From NCBI GenBank assembly GCA_002711995.1, contig PASN01000014.1, forward strand, positions 1 to 64,000: DNA of 64,000 bases. The letters are read 5' to 3'. Shown in pieces: positions 51,606-60,781 of the stretch. The stretch comes from Halobacteriovoraceae bacterium (GTDB taxonomy: Bacteria; Bdellovibrionota; Bacteriovoracia; Bacteriovoracales; Bacteriovoracaceae). The notes beneath the pieces are model-generated. The model searched no databases. It was not told the origin of the DNA and saw only the letters and a list, made by a program, of their open reading frames with translations. The position numbers and the translations under genes are program-made. Position 1 is the first letter of the stretch. The number at the start of each line of letters is the position of its first letter.

Positions 51606-52202
51606 ATGAATTTACCTTTTTCACCTGCAGCTGACAGAAATAAAGAGCACATTTTGGGTTGTCTCAAAGAATTAGTAACTGATGAAGACAAAGCAGTTCT
51701 TGAGGTCGGATCCGGCACAGGCCAGCATGGAGTATACTTTTCCAGCAAGTTGCCTGGCGTGCGTTGGATTTTTAGCGATCTTATGGAAAATCATAGTGTC
51801 ATAAGGGCCTATATTAAAAATTCGGGCCCATCCAATCTTGAGGGGCCTTTGAAGTATGAAATCGGCGTGGATAAATTTCCAGTAAAAGATATTGATCTCG
51901 TTTTTACGGCAAACACTTTTCATATAATGTCTTGGAAGCAAGTTAAGACATTTATCAAAGAGCTGGGAAAGTGTCTTGTTCCCGGGAACAGGTTTCTTGT
52001 GTACGGGCCTTTTAATTATAATGGAGAGTACACAAGTGTTAGCAATGAAGAGTTTGACACTATGTTGAAACAGAGAGACCCAAAGAGTGGCATTCGAAAC
52101 TTTGAGGAAGTGAAGAAACAGCTTGATGACAAAGGATTTCGTCTTCTCAAAGATTATGAAATGCCGGCCAACAATCGATTGCTGGCCTTTATGAAGATTT
52201 AA
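51606..52202 (+). CDS. DUF938 SAM-dependent methyltransferase
   Basis: This 198-residue protein starts MNLPFSPAADRNKEHILGCL. The SAM site is VLEVGSGTGQHGVYFS. FTANTFHIMSWKQVKTFIKE and FLVYGPFNYNGEYTSVSNEEFD are other marks of the DUF938 family. The target is unknown. It is three bases after the GST gene and may use or protect a small-molecule substrate of that enzyme; this is inferred. Its end touches the convergent MAPEG gene. Confidence 0.88.
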   Translation: MNLPFSPAADRNKEHILGCLKELVTDEDKAVLEVGSGTGQHGVYFSSKLPGVRWIFSDLMENHSVIRAYIKNSGPSNLEGPLKYEIGVDKFPVKDIDLVFTANTFHIMSWKQVKTFIKELGKCLVPGNRFLVYGPFNYNGEYTSVSNEEFDTMLKQRDPKSGIRNFEEVKKQLDDKGFRLLKDYEMPANNRLLAFMKI

Positions 52203-52607
52203 TTAGCCTTTTATTCGAGTTGTGTATACAAACGCGGCTATGTTTAACAGTGCAAGAATCACAATTGGGATTAAAGTCATTCTCATTCCTGCAACTCTAA
52301 ATTTAAAATTTTGAGAATCCAGGTCTTTTATACCTATGTAGTGTAGGTATCTGCCTGCCAAAACACTTAATCCTAAAGCGTGAATGATCGGCGCGAATGC
52401 TATGTCGGAAATTTCATACAGATAGAGCATAATGATAAAAATGGGCACATAGGAATTAAAGTTTGCGTGAGCGGAAACTATCCCTGCAATCTCATTATGC
52501 TCACCAGGGCCAAGAGATACTTTTTTAGATCTTCTTTCTTTGATTGTATCTAAAGAAATCTTAAAATAGAGCAGTGCCAATAGACCAAGGTAAAGATTTG
52601 TAAACAT
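52203..52607 (-). CDS. MAPEG-family membrane protein
   Basis: This 134-residue protein has four segments. The loop after the first contains KVSLGPGEHNEIAGIVSAHANF, the MAPEG mark (an R/K-x-x-H/N-E pattern), and the third segment is followed by GRYLHYIGI. MAPEG members use glutathione in the membrane or are of unknown activity. It is tail to tail with the GST and methyltransferase pair, which supports a glutathione role, though on the other strand. A TATATCCTTTGAG ribosome region is opposite. Confidence 0.82.
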   Translation of the reverse strand: MFTNLYLGLLALLYFKISLDTIKERRSKKVSLGPGEHNEIAGIVSAHANFNSYVPIFIIMLYLYEISDIAFAPIIHALGLSVLAGRYLHYIGIKDLDSQNFKFRVAGMRMTLIPIVILALLNIAAFVYTTRIKG

Positions 52608-52752
52608 TATTATATCCTTTGAGAAATATTCCTATAAATATTACACCACTCCGCCATCTTCAGGGGGAATTTAGTTGAGCTTAATCCAATTTCCTAATAC
52701 TAAGAGCACAACAATGAATATTAAAACTCTTTTAACGAACCCTGTTTAATTT

Positions 52753-54114
52753 ATGAATATTATTGAAACCATTCTCTTTCCTTTCAAAAAGCTTGTCAAC
52801 AAGGCCAAGTTTAATTACTCAAATTCAAAAAACGATATCGATCTTTTTGGTGGCGCAATTTTGGCCACAAACTTATTGATGTGGGCCTACACTTTGGTGG
52901 TTGTTCGGTATGTAGACTCTTCTGTGGTGAAGTACGTTTGTATCACTGTTTGTTTTATTCAATCCATTGGTTTTTTAAGCTTATTTTACTTGGCCAAAGA
53001 AAATTTTAAATTATTGGCCAATGTCCTAATTGCAGGTGGTCTAATATATCAGATATTTTACAACTACTACACTGGTGGTTTCGCCACCTCAACCCTGGTC
53101 TGGTTAGGCGCCAATGCGGTTTTTGCGGGAGTTTTACTGGAGCGTAAATGGGTATATATTTGGGCAGTCATTTCGGTCTTTGTAGGATGTGTTTTCTTTT
53201 TTAGCTATGTCGGGGGATATAACTTTCCGAGGCTGCTTAATCCTAAAGGTGTGGTCTATATTGAATTTCTTACCAAGTTTGGTTGGATTGGCGTTCTTGC
53301 TTATGTCATTAGCATTTTTTGTACAGCACAGGAGCAAAGTAGAGAGCTCCTAAACAAAAAGAATGAAAAAATAGACAATCTTCTTACGATTCTTACTCAC
53401 GACATCAACAACTCCCTTACAGTTTTAAAGATGGCCAATGAAATGAGCAAAGTTACAGGGGACACCAAGGAGCTACAAGAAACAATGGACAGGGCCTCTT
53501 TTTCAATCGGAGAGGTGGTAAATAATGTAAGGGTTCTTCATCGCGCAGAAAACGATATGGATGTCATCAAGTGTGTTCCTTGTAATTTGGATGATTCCAT
53601 TGAAAAATGCACGAAGATGCTTTCTGGATTGGCCGCAAAAAAAGGGGTGAACTTCAGATATGCTGACTTTCACTGTCCTGATACAAAGGTCTTAATGGAT
53701 CCTATGTATTTTAATCATCATGTTTTGGAAAATGTTTTAAGCAATGCAATTAAGTTCTCCAAGTTTAATGGAAATGTCGACATTGGCGTAAGAGTTAACG
53801 ATGGAGAAGTCGAGCTTGTAGTTAAAGATTATGGGGTGGGAATCCCAAAGACCTCTTTAGTTGAAATCTTTCAAAATAAAGTCAATCGCTCCACTCCTGG
53901 AACCGATGGTGAAAAAGGCACAGGTTTTGGACTGAATATACTGAACATGTTTATGAAGAAGTTTGATGGTAGAGTGCTCATTAAATCTATTTCTGAAGAT
54001 GAAGGTTGTGAGCATGGAACAGAGGTGCGCTTAGTGTTTAAGGCGATTCATGGGCTATCTAACTTTGAGACTAATGACTTTCGTTTTGGCAATCTTGTCG
54101 TGAAAGGTGTCTAG
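52753..54114 (+). CDS. Membrane sensor histidine kinase
   Basis: This 453-residue protein has about six N-terminal membrane segments (27-195) as sensor part, then a His-kinase core. The phospho-acceptor helix reads TILTHDINNSLTVLKMANEM with the HD pair. The N box is LENVLSNAIKFSKF, G1 is VVKDYGVGIP and G2 is GTGFGLNILNM. The last 20 residues (after RLVFKAIHG) go beyond the usual end and lie on top of the convergent RDD gene for 60 bases. No response regulator lies next to it. The stimulus is unknown. Confidence 0.88.
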   Translation: MNIIETILFPFKKLVNKAKFNYSNSKNDIDLFGGAILATNLLMWAYTLVVVRYVDSSVVKYVCITVCFIQSIGFLSLFYLAKENFKLLANVLIAGGLIYQIFYNYYTGGFATSTLVWLGANAVFAGVLLERKWVYIWAVISVFVGCVFFFSYVGGYNFPRLLNPKGVVYIEFLTKFGWIGVLAYVISIFCTAQEQSRELLNKKNEKIDNLLTILTHDINNSLTVLKMANEMSKVTGDTKELQETMDRASFSIGEVVNNVRVLHRAENDMDVIKCVPCNLDDSIEKCTKMLSGLAAKKGVNFRYADFHCPDTKVLMDPMYFNHHVLENVLSNAIKFSKFNGNVDIGVRVNDGEVELVVKDYGVGIPKTSLVEIFQNKVNRSTPGTDGEKGTGFGLNILNMFMKKFDGRVLIKSISEDEGCEHGTEVRLVFKAIHGLSNFETNDFRFGNLVVKGV

Positions 54115-54543
54115 TCCAAAAACCCTCACTAGGTATCCCGCTCCAAAAAATACTGCAGATATGGCCTTCCCCACAATTTCTCGAGTGAAAATTTTTAAAT
54201 AGCTCATCTGTGCCTGATTGTCTTCGTTGATAATTTTTATTTTCTTGACCTTTTTGCCAATTGTCTGCCCGTCCCGCTTGATCTGTGGAAGAAAGTAGGC
54301 CGAAGGTATTGCCACATAGCTTACAAAGAGAAAAATCATGTCTAAGAAGTCGTGCCAAGCAAGCGGCACCTTATACTTGTTTGCCATAAAGTTAAAAATT
54401 GCCGCAAACACCGCTTGTAAAATTCCCAAGATCAAAGCGTCAATAAAAAAGGCCAGGGCCCTACTGATGAAAGCAGCTTCCGGGTAGCTTGAGAAGTCTT
54501 CATCTTGATTGTGATATTTTATAATAGGTCCGCGCTCAATCAT
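54055..54543 (-). CDS. RDD-family membrane protein
   Basis: This 162-residue protein has three segments. The RDD pattern is present: FISRALAFFIDALILGI near the N-terminus, GQTIGKKVKKIKIINEDNQ in the middle and FHDKIAKTKVISLK at the end. RDD proteins may transport ions or small solutes; the function is not firm. It overlaps the start of the gene order by eight bases with the preceding rhomboid gene (same strand), and its last 60 bases lie inside the convergent kinase gene. Confidence 0.82.
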   Translation of the reverse strand: MIERGPIIKYHNQDEDFSSYPEAAFISRALAFFIDALILGILQAVFAAIFNFMANKYKVPLAWHDFLDMIFLFVSYVAIPSAYFLPQIKRDGQTIGKKVKKIKIINEDNQAQMSYLKIFTREIVGKAISAVFFGAGYLVRVFGLDTFHDKIAKTKVISLKVR

Positions 54544-56065
54544 AGGCCTGCCTTAGAAAGCGCTTATTGATCGCATTTTTAAGTCCAGTTGAAGTCGATA
54601 AGCTCTTTATCTGCAAAAGATGGCGCCTGTAAAAGGAGTTTAGTGGAATGTGATCTAGTACCGAGCCCAAGGTTTTTAAAAGATTCTTAACTTTTGGTGA
54701 CTTTTCGTAGCGCTCTACAAATGCCTGGATAACTAAGACACTTGTTAGAAGTCTCTCGTCATCAATGCACTTGTCTATTAGTTTTAATAAATCCTTTTGT
54801 GAGAATTTACTTAAGCAGACTGACATGCTCCAAGAGTGAGGGAGTCTTTCGATTGATTCGTAAAACTCATTGAATTCATCATTCTTGTATAAGTCTTTCA
54901 GATAAGTTGGTATGAGTTGGCGAAGAAGAATTTCCTCATCCAAATCCATTTCTGAAAGCTCAAGCTCAATGGGAGCTAATCTCCTTACCAGCTCTCTTAC
55001 AATCACATTGTTGTCAGGATTGTACTTTACCAAATTTAATGCCTTCTCAATAAAGATAGCTCTATCCTTTTTAAACTGTAGGCTTTGCCACTCTTTATGT
55101 TCGTATTCATAAATAAAAGGGGATGGAACAGGTCTAATTCTTTTCCATGCAACTCCAAAACTCATTCCTAAAACTAGTCCCGCGGCATGCGCGCCATAGG
55201 CGACACTTTCCAATGCCGTGAAGGAGTATATGAACTCTTGAAGCATAAAAAACAAAAACATGTAGGTCTTCACAGGAAACCGAGCAATCTTCACGCCCAA
55301 GTAAAAGAAAAAAACCTTTAATTTTTTATGAAAGAACAGGGCGTAGAATGCACCCATGACGACACTTACATTCGCAGAGGCGCCCAAAATGTGGAGAAAG
55401 TTCCCATCGTTGAACCATGCATAAAGTCCTAAGGCCATTGTTCCTAAAACAATGTAGGAAACTAGGAACGGGACAGGCCCGACTCTTTGTTCCACATAGC
55501 GTCCAAAGATAAATAAGAACAGCATGTTCCCAAGAAGGTGCATTAAGGTTTCATGGGAGAATACCGCCAAAAATAAAGTATATAGTGTGATGTTGTCATG
55601 GTGGAGGAGGTTGTAAAACTCTCTTAAACGCTGTGTTTGCTTTTCAAGGCTGCTGACGGCACTTGTATAGTCTGGAAAGGATGGCAGTTTCTCAATTTGA
55701 GGTCCCCGCGCCTTTAGTTTTCTAGCAAAATCTCGATATAGGCTGGCAAACTGCTCTAACGCCTCGCGTGACAAGTTGAAGTCTAGACCTAGGAGGTCCA
55801 GGTCATATTGAAACTGTGGAACAAGGCCTCTCTCAAAGGCAAAACGTTCACATAGTGGATTTCCAAGTTCTTCGCGGCAATATTCATAAAAAAGGTAATC
55901 CTGCGCAATTATTACTTCCCGATGCTCTGGCAGGGACATGTATGCCCTTTGATAGTCGTCTTTTTGTTGTCCGAAGAAATATACAAAGGCGCAGGCAAAG
56001 ATAATTAACCAAGTTACAAGGGGGAAATTCTTAATTTTAAAACCAAGGCCTAGAGGAAAAAACAT
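54536..56065 (-). CDS. Rhomboid-family protease with long C-terminal helical domain
   Basis: This 509-residue protein has a first segment, a soluble insertion of about 130 residues and then five to six rhomboid segments. HLLGNMLFLFIFG supplies the H-x-x-x-N type positions, LGASANVS the catalytic serine and VAYGAHAAGLVLG the catalytic histidine. The last 180 residues are helical (YNPDNNVIVRELVRRLAPIE and on) and unknown. It is likely active in the inner membrane; the tail may bind substrates or partners. The downstream RDD gene overlaps its end by eight bases. It differs from the short rhomboid at 9340. Confidence 0.85.
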   Translation of the reverse strand: MFFPLGLGFKIKNFPLVTWLIIFACAFVYFFGQQKDDYQRAYMSLPEHREVIIAQDYLFYEYCREELGNPLCERFAFERGLVPQFQYDLDLLGLDFNLSREALEQFASLYRDFARKLKARGPQIEKLPSFPDYTSAVSSLEKQTQRLREFYNLLHHDNITLYTLFLAVFSHETLMHLLGNMLFLFIFGRYVEQRVGPVPFLVSYIVLGTMALGLYAWFNDGNFLHILGASANVSVVMGAFYALFFHKKLKVFFFYLGVKIARFPVKTYMFLFFMLQEFIYSFTALESVAYGAHAAGLVLGMSFGVAWKRIRPVPSPFIYEYEHKEWQSLQFKKDRAIFIEKALNLVKYNPDNNVIVRELVRRLAPIELELSEMDLDEEILLRQLIPTYLKDLYKNDEFNEFYESIERLPHSWSMSVCLSKFSQKDLLKLIDKCIDDERLLTSVLVIQAFVERYEKSPKVKNLLKTLGSVLDHIPLNSFYRRHLLQIKSLSTSTGLKNAINKRFLRQAYD

Positions 56066-56109
56066 TCATTTATTATACCCATCTAGAGAAAAGAAATCTG
56101 TTTCCCTGT

Positions 56110-56137
56110 TTGCCTTGGCTTCACATTCCCTTATAAT
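56110..56137 (+). promoter_or_regulatory. Sigma-70-type promoter for the symporter gene
   Basis: TTGCCT at 56110-56115 and TATAAT at 56132-56137 are separated by 16 bases, near-perfect for a housekeeping promoter. The start codon of the symporter gene follows 42 bases downstream. Confidence 0.7.
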
Positions 56138-56179
56138 TTCATTAGGCTTACATAATTAAATCATTTAAAAAGGAAGTTA

Positions 56180-57643
56180 ATGAGAACTTTGCCGCTGCAT
56201 GTCAAAATTATTATTGGGTTAATCCTGGGAGTAATTTATTCTTTTATTTCCAGTTACCTTGGAATTAATGAATTTACTATCAATTGGATTGATCCATTTG
56301 GAAAAATCTTTATTAAAATTCTCAAATTCATTGCCGTACCTCTGGTATTATTCTCTATCATAAGTGGTGTTGCCGGTCTGAAAGATGTTTCAAAGCTTGG
56401 GAGAATGGGAGCAAAAACTCTTGGCCTCTATCTTCTTACGACTGTTATGGCAATTGGCGTAGGCCTAATACTTGTCAATGTTATCCAACCAGGAAAGTTC
56501 ATTGAACAAGACCAAAGAGTTAAAAACAGAGTTGCTTACGAACTATGGGTTCAAAGCACCACTGGAAAAGCGCCTAAAGATCAAAGAAGCTTTTTGACTG
56601 ATCCTCAGTATAAAGATCAGGTTGAGGCTGCGCTTACTCCAGCTGAGCTTAGCGAGATGAAGGCAAAGGTTAATGAGCAGGACTCAAGAATAGCGGACAA
56701 GTTGAAAAGCGCTGAGAAAACAAAAGAGTCGCGCCCACTCGACTTTCTTGTGGATATGATTCCTGAAAACCTTGCGGCATCACTGGCAAACAACAAGCTA
56801 ATGCTTCAGGTTATCTTTTTTGCAATATTTTTTGGCATTACAATGGCATTTCTTCCGCAAGCGACTGCAGCACCTGTTCTTACGGTTGTTGATGGGCTTA
56901 ATGCTGTGTTTTTGAAAATGGTTGAGATCGTAATGGCCGGTGCTCCATTTTTTGTATTTTGTCTCTTGTCTGGTGTAATTGCGAAAATGGCCAATACGCC
57001 AGCGGAAGTTTTTGAAATCTTCAAAAGTTTAAGCTCTTACTCTTTAACAGTGGTGATAGGCCTTGGACTTATGATCTTCTTGATTTATCCATTTATTGCA
57101 AAGACGATTATAAAAGGTCTTTCCTACTCAAGGTTTTTTAAAAACATTGCTCCCGCTCAGTTCCTTGCTTTCTCAACTAGCTCATCAGCTGCAACACTTC
57201 CTGTCACCATGGAGTGTTTGGAAGAAAACATGGGTGTATCTAAAAATGTTTCAAGCTTTGTTCTTCCTATTGGCGCCACTGTCAATATGGATGGAACAAG
57301 TCTATATCAAGCGGTTGCTGTTGTTTTCTTGGCGCAACTTCACATGATTGACCTTACACTTGCTCAACAGCTTATGATCGTAATGACTGCAACGCTTTCA
57401 TCTATTGGGGCCGCTGCTGTACCTAGTGCTGGGCTAGTTATGATGATCATTGTTCTTCAGTCTGTAGGGCTCAACCCTGCTTGGATCGCCATCGTCTTCC
57501 CTGTGGATAGAATTCTAGATATGTGTAGAACTGTTGTAAACGTTACAGGGGACGCCACAGTCTCAACAATCATAGCAAGCAGCGAAAATGAACTAAACAT
57601 GCCTGCCCAGCTTCATGATTACTCTCACATAAAAGAGTCCTAA
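56180..57643 (+). CDS. Dicarboxylate/amino acid:cation symporter (DAACS family)
   Basis: An inner-membrane carrier for glutamate, aspartate or C4-dicarboxylates with Na+ or H+. The 487-residue protein has the GltP/DctA family parts LPLHVKIIIGLILGVIYSF, IAVPLVLFSIISGVAGL, FSTSSSAATLPVTMECLEE, PIGATVNMDGTSLYQA and PVDRILDMCRTVVNVTGD. A soluble loop of about 75 residues (about 110-185) between the third and fourth segments is longer than in E. coli proteins. AAGGAAGTTA precedes the ATG. A promoter lies upstream and a terminator downstream, so it is a single-gene unit. Confidence 0.92.
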   Translation: MRTLPLHVKIIIGLILGVIYSFISSYLGINEFTINWIDPFGKIFIKILKFIAVPLVLFSIISGVAGLKDVSKLGRMGAKTLGLYLLTTVMAIGVGLILVNVIQPGKFIEQDQRVKNRVAYELWVQSTTGKAPKDQRSFLTDPQYKDQVEAALTPAELSEMKAKVNEQDSRIADKLKSAEKTKESRPLDFLVDMIPENLAASLANNKLMLQVIFFAIFFGITMAFLPQATAAPVLTVVDGLNAVFLKMVEIVMAGAPFFVFCLLSGVIAKMANTPAEVFEIFKSLSSYSLTVVIGLGLMIFLIYPFIAKTIIKGLSYSRFFKNIAPAQFLAFSTSSSAATLPVTMECLEENMGVSKNVSSFVLPIGATVNMDGTSLYQAVAVVFLAQLHMIDLTLAQQLMIVMTATLSSIGAAAVPSAGLVMMIIVLQSVGLNPAWIAIVFPVDRILDMCRTVVNVTGDATVSTIIASSENELNMPAQLHDYSHIKES

Positions 57644-57670
57644 ATATCGATAGGAATTTTTAAATAACTT

Positions 57671-57696
57671 AGGCCAGCTTTCTGCTGGCCTTTTTC
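57671..57696 (+). terminator. Terminator after the symporter gene
   Basis: AGGCCAGC pairs with GCTGGCCT round TTTCT, followed by TTTT and CATTTTT. A strong terminator about 28 bases after the stop. Confidence 0.88.
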
Positions 57697-57785
57697 ATTT
57701 TTGAAACAGCTTTATGCTCAAATCCCTTTTTAAATGAAAGCCTTTTAAGAGTGTGGCATTTTGTCTCAAAGCTTAGGAGGCAAGA

Positions 57786-60737
57786 ATGAAAAATATTATT
57801 TTCTTAACAATGGTTTGGTTTTTGGTTGGCTGTGGAAAACCTGGAAGCGACAAGAGTGAAGAGAGCTCTTTAGGTTTCGTACTCCCTAGTGGAGAGCATG
57901 TGGAGCAAGCGCCAGTTTTCAAATATGAGCACTCATTTCTAGCAATGGGTTTCAAGGGGAAAAGGCCTAAACTCTCAGATGAAAAATACTCTAGTTTTAG
58001 CGTTAAAAGAAACCCTGAATTTAAAAATCTCAACTTTAGCGTCTTTGAAAAAGGCACAAGGGAAGTAAGCATACATGGACTTATCGTTGAGCTGGGCAAC
58101 AATAGTAAAGTTTATGATCTGATTCGCAAGGCGACAGATGTGAGAAGTCTAAAGATTTATGCCCACACTTTGGTAATAAAAGATGAAATTCATGTGGCGC
58201 AAGCTGATGTCGAGATACACGCTGTTAAGGTGCTATTTAAAGAAGCTGGCAAGATAAACACAACCCCAATCTCAAAGACTGAGTTGCCTAAAACTTTTAA
58301 AAACGGTGAGGATGGATTGGCGGCAGGAAGCGTAACGATTCTTGCCAAGGAAGTTAAAAGTGAAACAGGCATGCCAGTCATTGTGGCCATTGGTGGAGAT
58401 GGGCAATCTGCAGGCCCTGGAATGCATGGCGCTAGAGGTAAAGATGCTAAAGTAGTTAAAGCTCCAAATTACACATTTCTTAAATACTATAAATGCACAT
58501 ACCGAAATCATGAGGTGGGGGAAACCTGTAGAAAAAAGAAAGTTTCCGGCTGGAGGTCGGGAAATGGCGCTGATGCCAAGGCCGGTGGTGTGCCAGGGCA
58601 TGGCGGGCCTGGAGGCAGCGTATGGTTGAGTAAGGAAATTGCTGACACTGTGAAGGTTGATAATCGTGGTGGTGGACATGGCAGGCCAGACATTGAAAGA
58701 AAAGGTGGAAGGCCTGGCAATCCGGCGACGACTTGTAACCATATATATAACAAGAAGAAAAGGTGCGTCACCGCAAGAAGAGGAAAGGATATCTCACCTA
58801 GAATTCAACCAGGAGCTGGTGGAAAGATTGGCCGAAAAATAACTTCCTCCAAAAGGCCAAAACTGGATAAGGCCCTTTTTCACTACACCGCATTTGTTAA
58901 AGACCTTTATATGCAAGGCCATTTCAATGAGGCGCACGCAGAGTTACACTATATTGCTAATCTTTCAGGTGAATTTAGTAGTGACTCAGCACTACTTCGG
59001 GTTGTGAGATCTCAAATTGGGGAGATGCTTGGGAAGCTTGAATTGAGATTGGACTTTTATGGCAACCCGAGAACTTGGGTTCCTAAGCTTGGATTTGTTA
59101 CAGCTTCAAAAGCATTTGTAGAAGAAGGGGACAGAAACTTAAAGCTTTTCTTTCTGTCAAAGACCTTAAAAAGTAAGCACGAGAACCTTGAAAACAAATA
59201 TGAAGGAGTTAAAGAACTTCAGAACGAACTGTTGGCAAGAATTGATGAGAACAGAAAGGGTATAACGACTAGTGTCTTAAATTCGAATGATCTGCAACAC
59301 TCTGTAAATGAACTTAATGTGGCAAAAGAGGAGTTTGAGCTAGAATTAAGGCTAATAGAGAAAAAAATCGAGCAAATGGCAAAAAACAATCTCAAGGTGC
59401 CACTGCTAAAAAAGGCCTTAAAAACCTTGGCCTTAGCGGCAAAAGTTGTACCTGTGGGGCAACCAAGCTTTGGCGCGGTCGGAGTGGGACTTGATGTGCT
59501 TGAAAAGGCGATCTACTCAGAGTATTCCCTTGATGACTTTCTAAAAGAAGCGCCAGAAGTTAGCGAGCAGTTTGATGGTTTTGATTGGAAGGGGGCGACG
59601 TTAAAGCTTCAAGAAAAACTGGACGATTTAAACCCTAGAGAGTTTTCTAAGCTTGAGAGCAACAAGGAGAGACTTGAATACATAAAAGATCTTGGAGAGT
59701 TTGCTGCTCCTATTGTGGAAGCTATTGGCAAGCAGAGAAGCGCTTGGAAGGAACATGAAGTTTCCAAGAGTTCACTAAATAAAGAAATCGAAAGAATAAA
59801 GGCCCATCATAAAGAGTTTCAACAGGTTGTGGGAAAACTGAATGTGTTGCTAACTCAGAAGGAGGGTTTTCTAAATCAAGTTAGAGTCTTCCAAAGCTCT
59901 ATTTTGGAAAGGTTGCAACAAATTGATTCTGATTTTCTAGCAGTCTCCCACAGCTATGAAGAGCTTGCTTCATCTGCCCTTGTATTGGGTGATAACTTTA
60001 AAACAAGCTTATTGGAGATTCACCGAAATGCTCTTAGAAGGTTTAACTATTATAGCTATGTTCTATCCAAGGCCTATGGCTATCAATATGGAAGTCCATT
60101 TCAGGGAAGTCTCTCTTTGGATGGCTTTTACAACAAGTGTGAGTTGTTATTTGCAAAAAACATAGAAAGCTCTGAAAAATTGGAGAGAATGAAAGAACTG
60201 TTTGAAAGGGAAGTGGCGGATCTTGCGGAATTGATAGTGCTCAACTCCAGTGCGCGTGATGAGCTTGCAACCACAGTTGAGCTTTCACCTGAACAGGTCA
60301 GGGCATTAAATAAAGGTAGATCTATATACTTGGATTTCACGGACTTGGAGTTTTTTGGGAAAAATAAAGAGAACATAAGACTTAATGCAGTTAAAATGGA
60401 AGAAGGGTCTAGTCTAGAGAATTTTAATGGAGGAGAGGTTTACTTTGAGCATGTGGGAGAAGGAATTGTGTATAAAGACGGAAAATTCTTCTTTTTCACA
60501 CAAGACACTTCAGATATTGGTAAGTGGATCAGCCATGTCGTGGGCGGAGAGATTTATCACTCAGAGTCCAGTGACGAAAGTGGAGACGAGGTAAGGTCAA
60601 TGCTTGGCATGAGCGATGGACATCCAGTATTTTCAAAACCTACAGGAAGAACATTTGTCAAAGTAAGCACCTCGGATGACATACAGATTAAAAACGCCAG
60701 GATTAGGGTAGAGTATTCATTTGAACACGCTAACTAA
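57786..60737 (+). CDS. Large lipoprotein with glycine-rich and coiled-coil regions
   Basis: This 983-residue protein has a lipoprotein signal (MKNIIFLTMVWFLVGC, lipid Cys16). After a beta-rich start, a Gly-rich part (about 200-340) holds collagen-like G-x-x runs such as GGDGQSAGPGMHGARG and GVPGHGGPGGSV, with two Cys-bearing inserts (YKCTYRNHEVGETCRK and TTCNHIYNKKKRCVT). Long helical and coiled-coil stretches follow (about 380-780), and a beta-rich end of 150 residues. I recognise no family. It may span from a membrane into the periplasm or form fibres. CTTAGGAGGCAAGA precedes the ATG. It is a single gene between a terminator and the ABC-F gene. Confidence 0.75.
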   Translation: MKNIIFLTMVWFLVGCGKPGSDKSEESSLGFVLPSGEHVEQAPVFKYEHSFLAMGFKGKRPKLSDEKYSSFSVKRNPEFKNLNFSVFEKGTREVSIHGLIVELGNNSKVYDLIRKATDVRSLKIYAHTLVIKDEIHVAQADVEIHAVKVLFKEAGKINTTPISKTELPKTFKNGEDGLAAGSVTILAKEVKSETGMPVIVAIGGDGQSAGPGMHGARGKDAKVVKAPNYTFLKYYKCTYRNHEVGETCRKKKVSGWRSGNGADAKAGGVPGHGGPGGSVWLSKEIADTVKVDNRGGGHGRPDIERKGGRPGNPATTCNHIYNKKKRCVTARRGKDISPRIQPGAGGKIGRKITSSKRPKLDKALFHYTAFVKDLYMQGHFNEAHAELHYIANLSGEFSSDSALLRVVRSQIGEMLGKLELRLDFYGNPRTWVPKLGFVTASKAFVEEGDRNLKLFFLSKTLKSKHENLENKYEGVKELQNELLARIDENRKGITTSVLNSNDLQHSVNELNVAKEEFELELRLIEKKIEQMAKNNLKVPLLKKALKTLALAAKVVPVGQPSFGAVGVGLDVLEKAIYSEYSLDDFLKEAPEVSEQFDGFDWKGATLKLQEKLDDLNPREFSKLESNKERLEYIKDLGEFAAPIVEAIGKQRSAWKEHEVSKSSLNKEIERIKAHHKEFQQVVGKLNVLLTQKEGFLNQVRVFQSSILERLQQIDSDFLAVSHSYEELASSALVLGDNFKTSLLEIHRNALRRFNYYSYVLSKAYGYQYGSPFQGSLSLDGFYNKCELLFAKNIESSEKLERMKELFEREVADLAELIVLNSSARDELATTVELSPEQVRALNKGRSIYLDFTDLEFFGKNKENIRLNAVKMEEGSSLENFNGGEVYFEHVGEGIVYKDGKFFFFTQDTSDIGKWISHVVGGEIYHSESSDESGDEVRSMLGMSDGHPVFSKPTGRTFVKVSTSDDIQIKNARIRVEYSFEHAN

Positions 60738-60769
60738 CATCATTGCCAATTAATCGCGCTAGGAGCATA

Positions 60770-60781
60770 ATGGCTGCATGA
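60770..60781 (+). promoter_or_regulatory. Three-codon mini-ORF overlapping the ABC-F start
   Basis: The ribosome site AGGAG (60761-60765) is spaced for the ATG at 60770, not for the ABC-F ATG at 60778. The first ATG opens Met-Ala-Ala-stop, and its TGA overlaps the ABC-F ATG as ATGA. Ribosomes may end here and restart, so the mini-ORF may set the level of the ABC-F protein. The arrangement is visible; the regulatory role is inferred. Confidence 0.45.

Noticed and set aside
52711-52744. Short ORF starting with ATGAATATTAAAAC before the kinase gene
   Set aside because: It is only eleven codons long and has no good ribosome site; a leader role cannot be supported.
54071-54358. Second minus-strand ORF inside the RDD gene
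   Set aside because: It is the RDD gene read in another frame; it has no family match.
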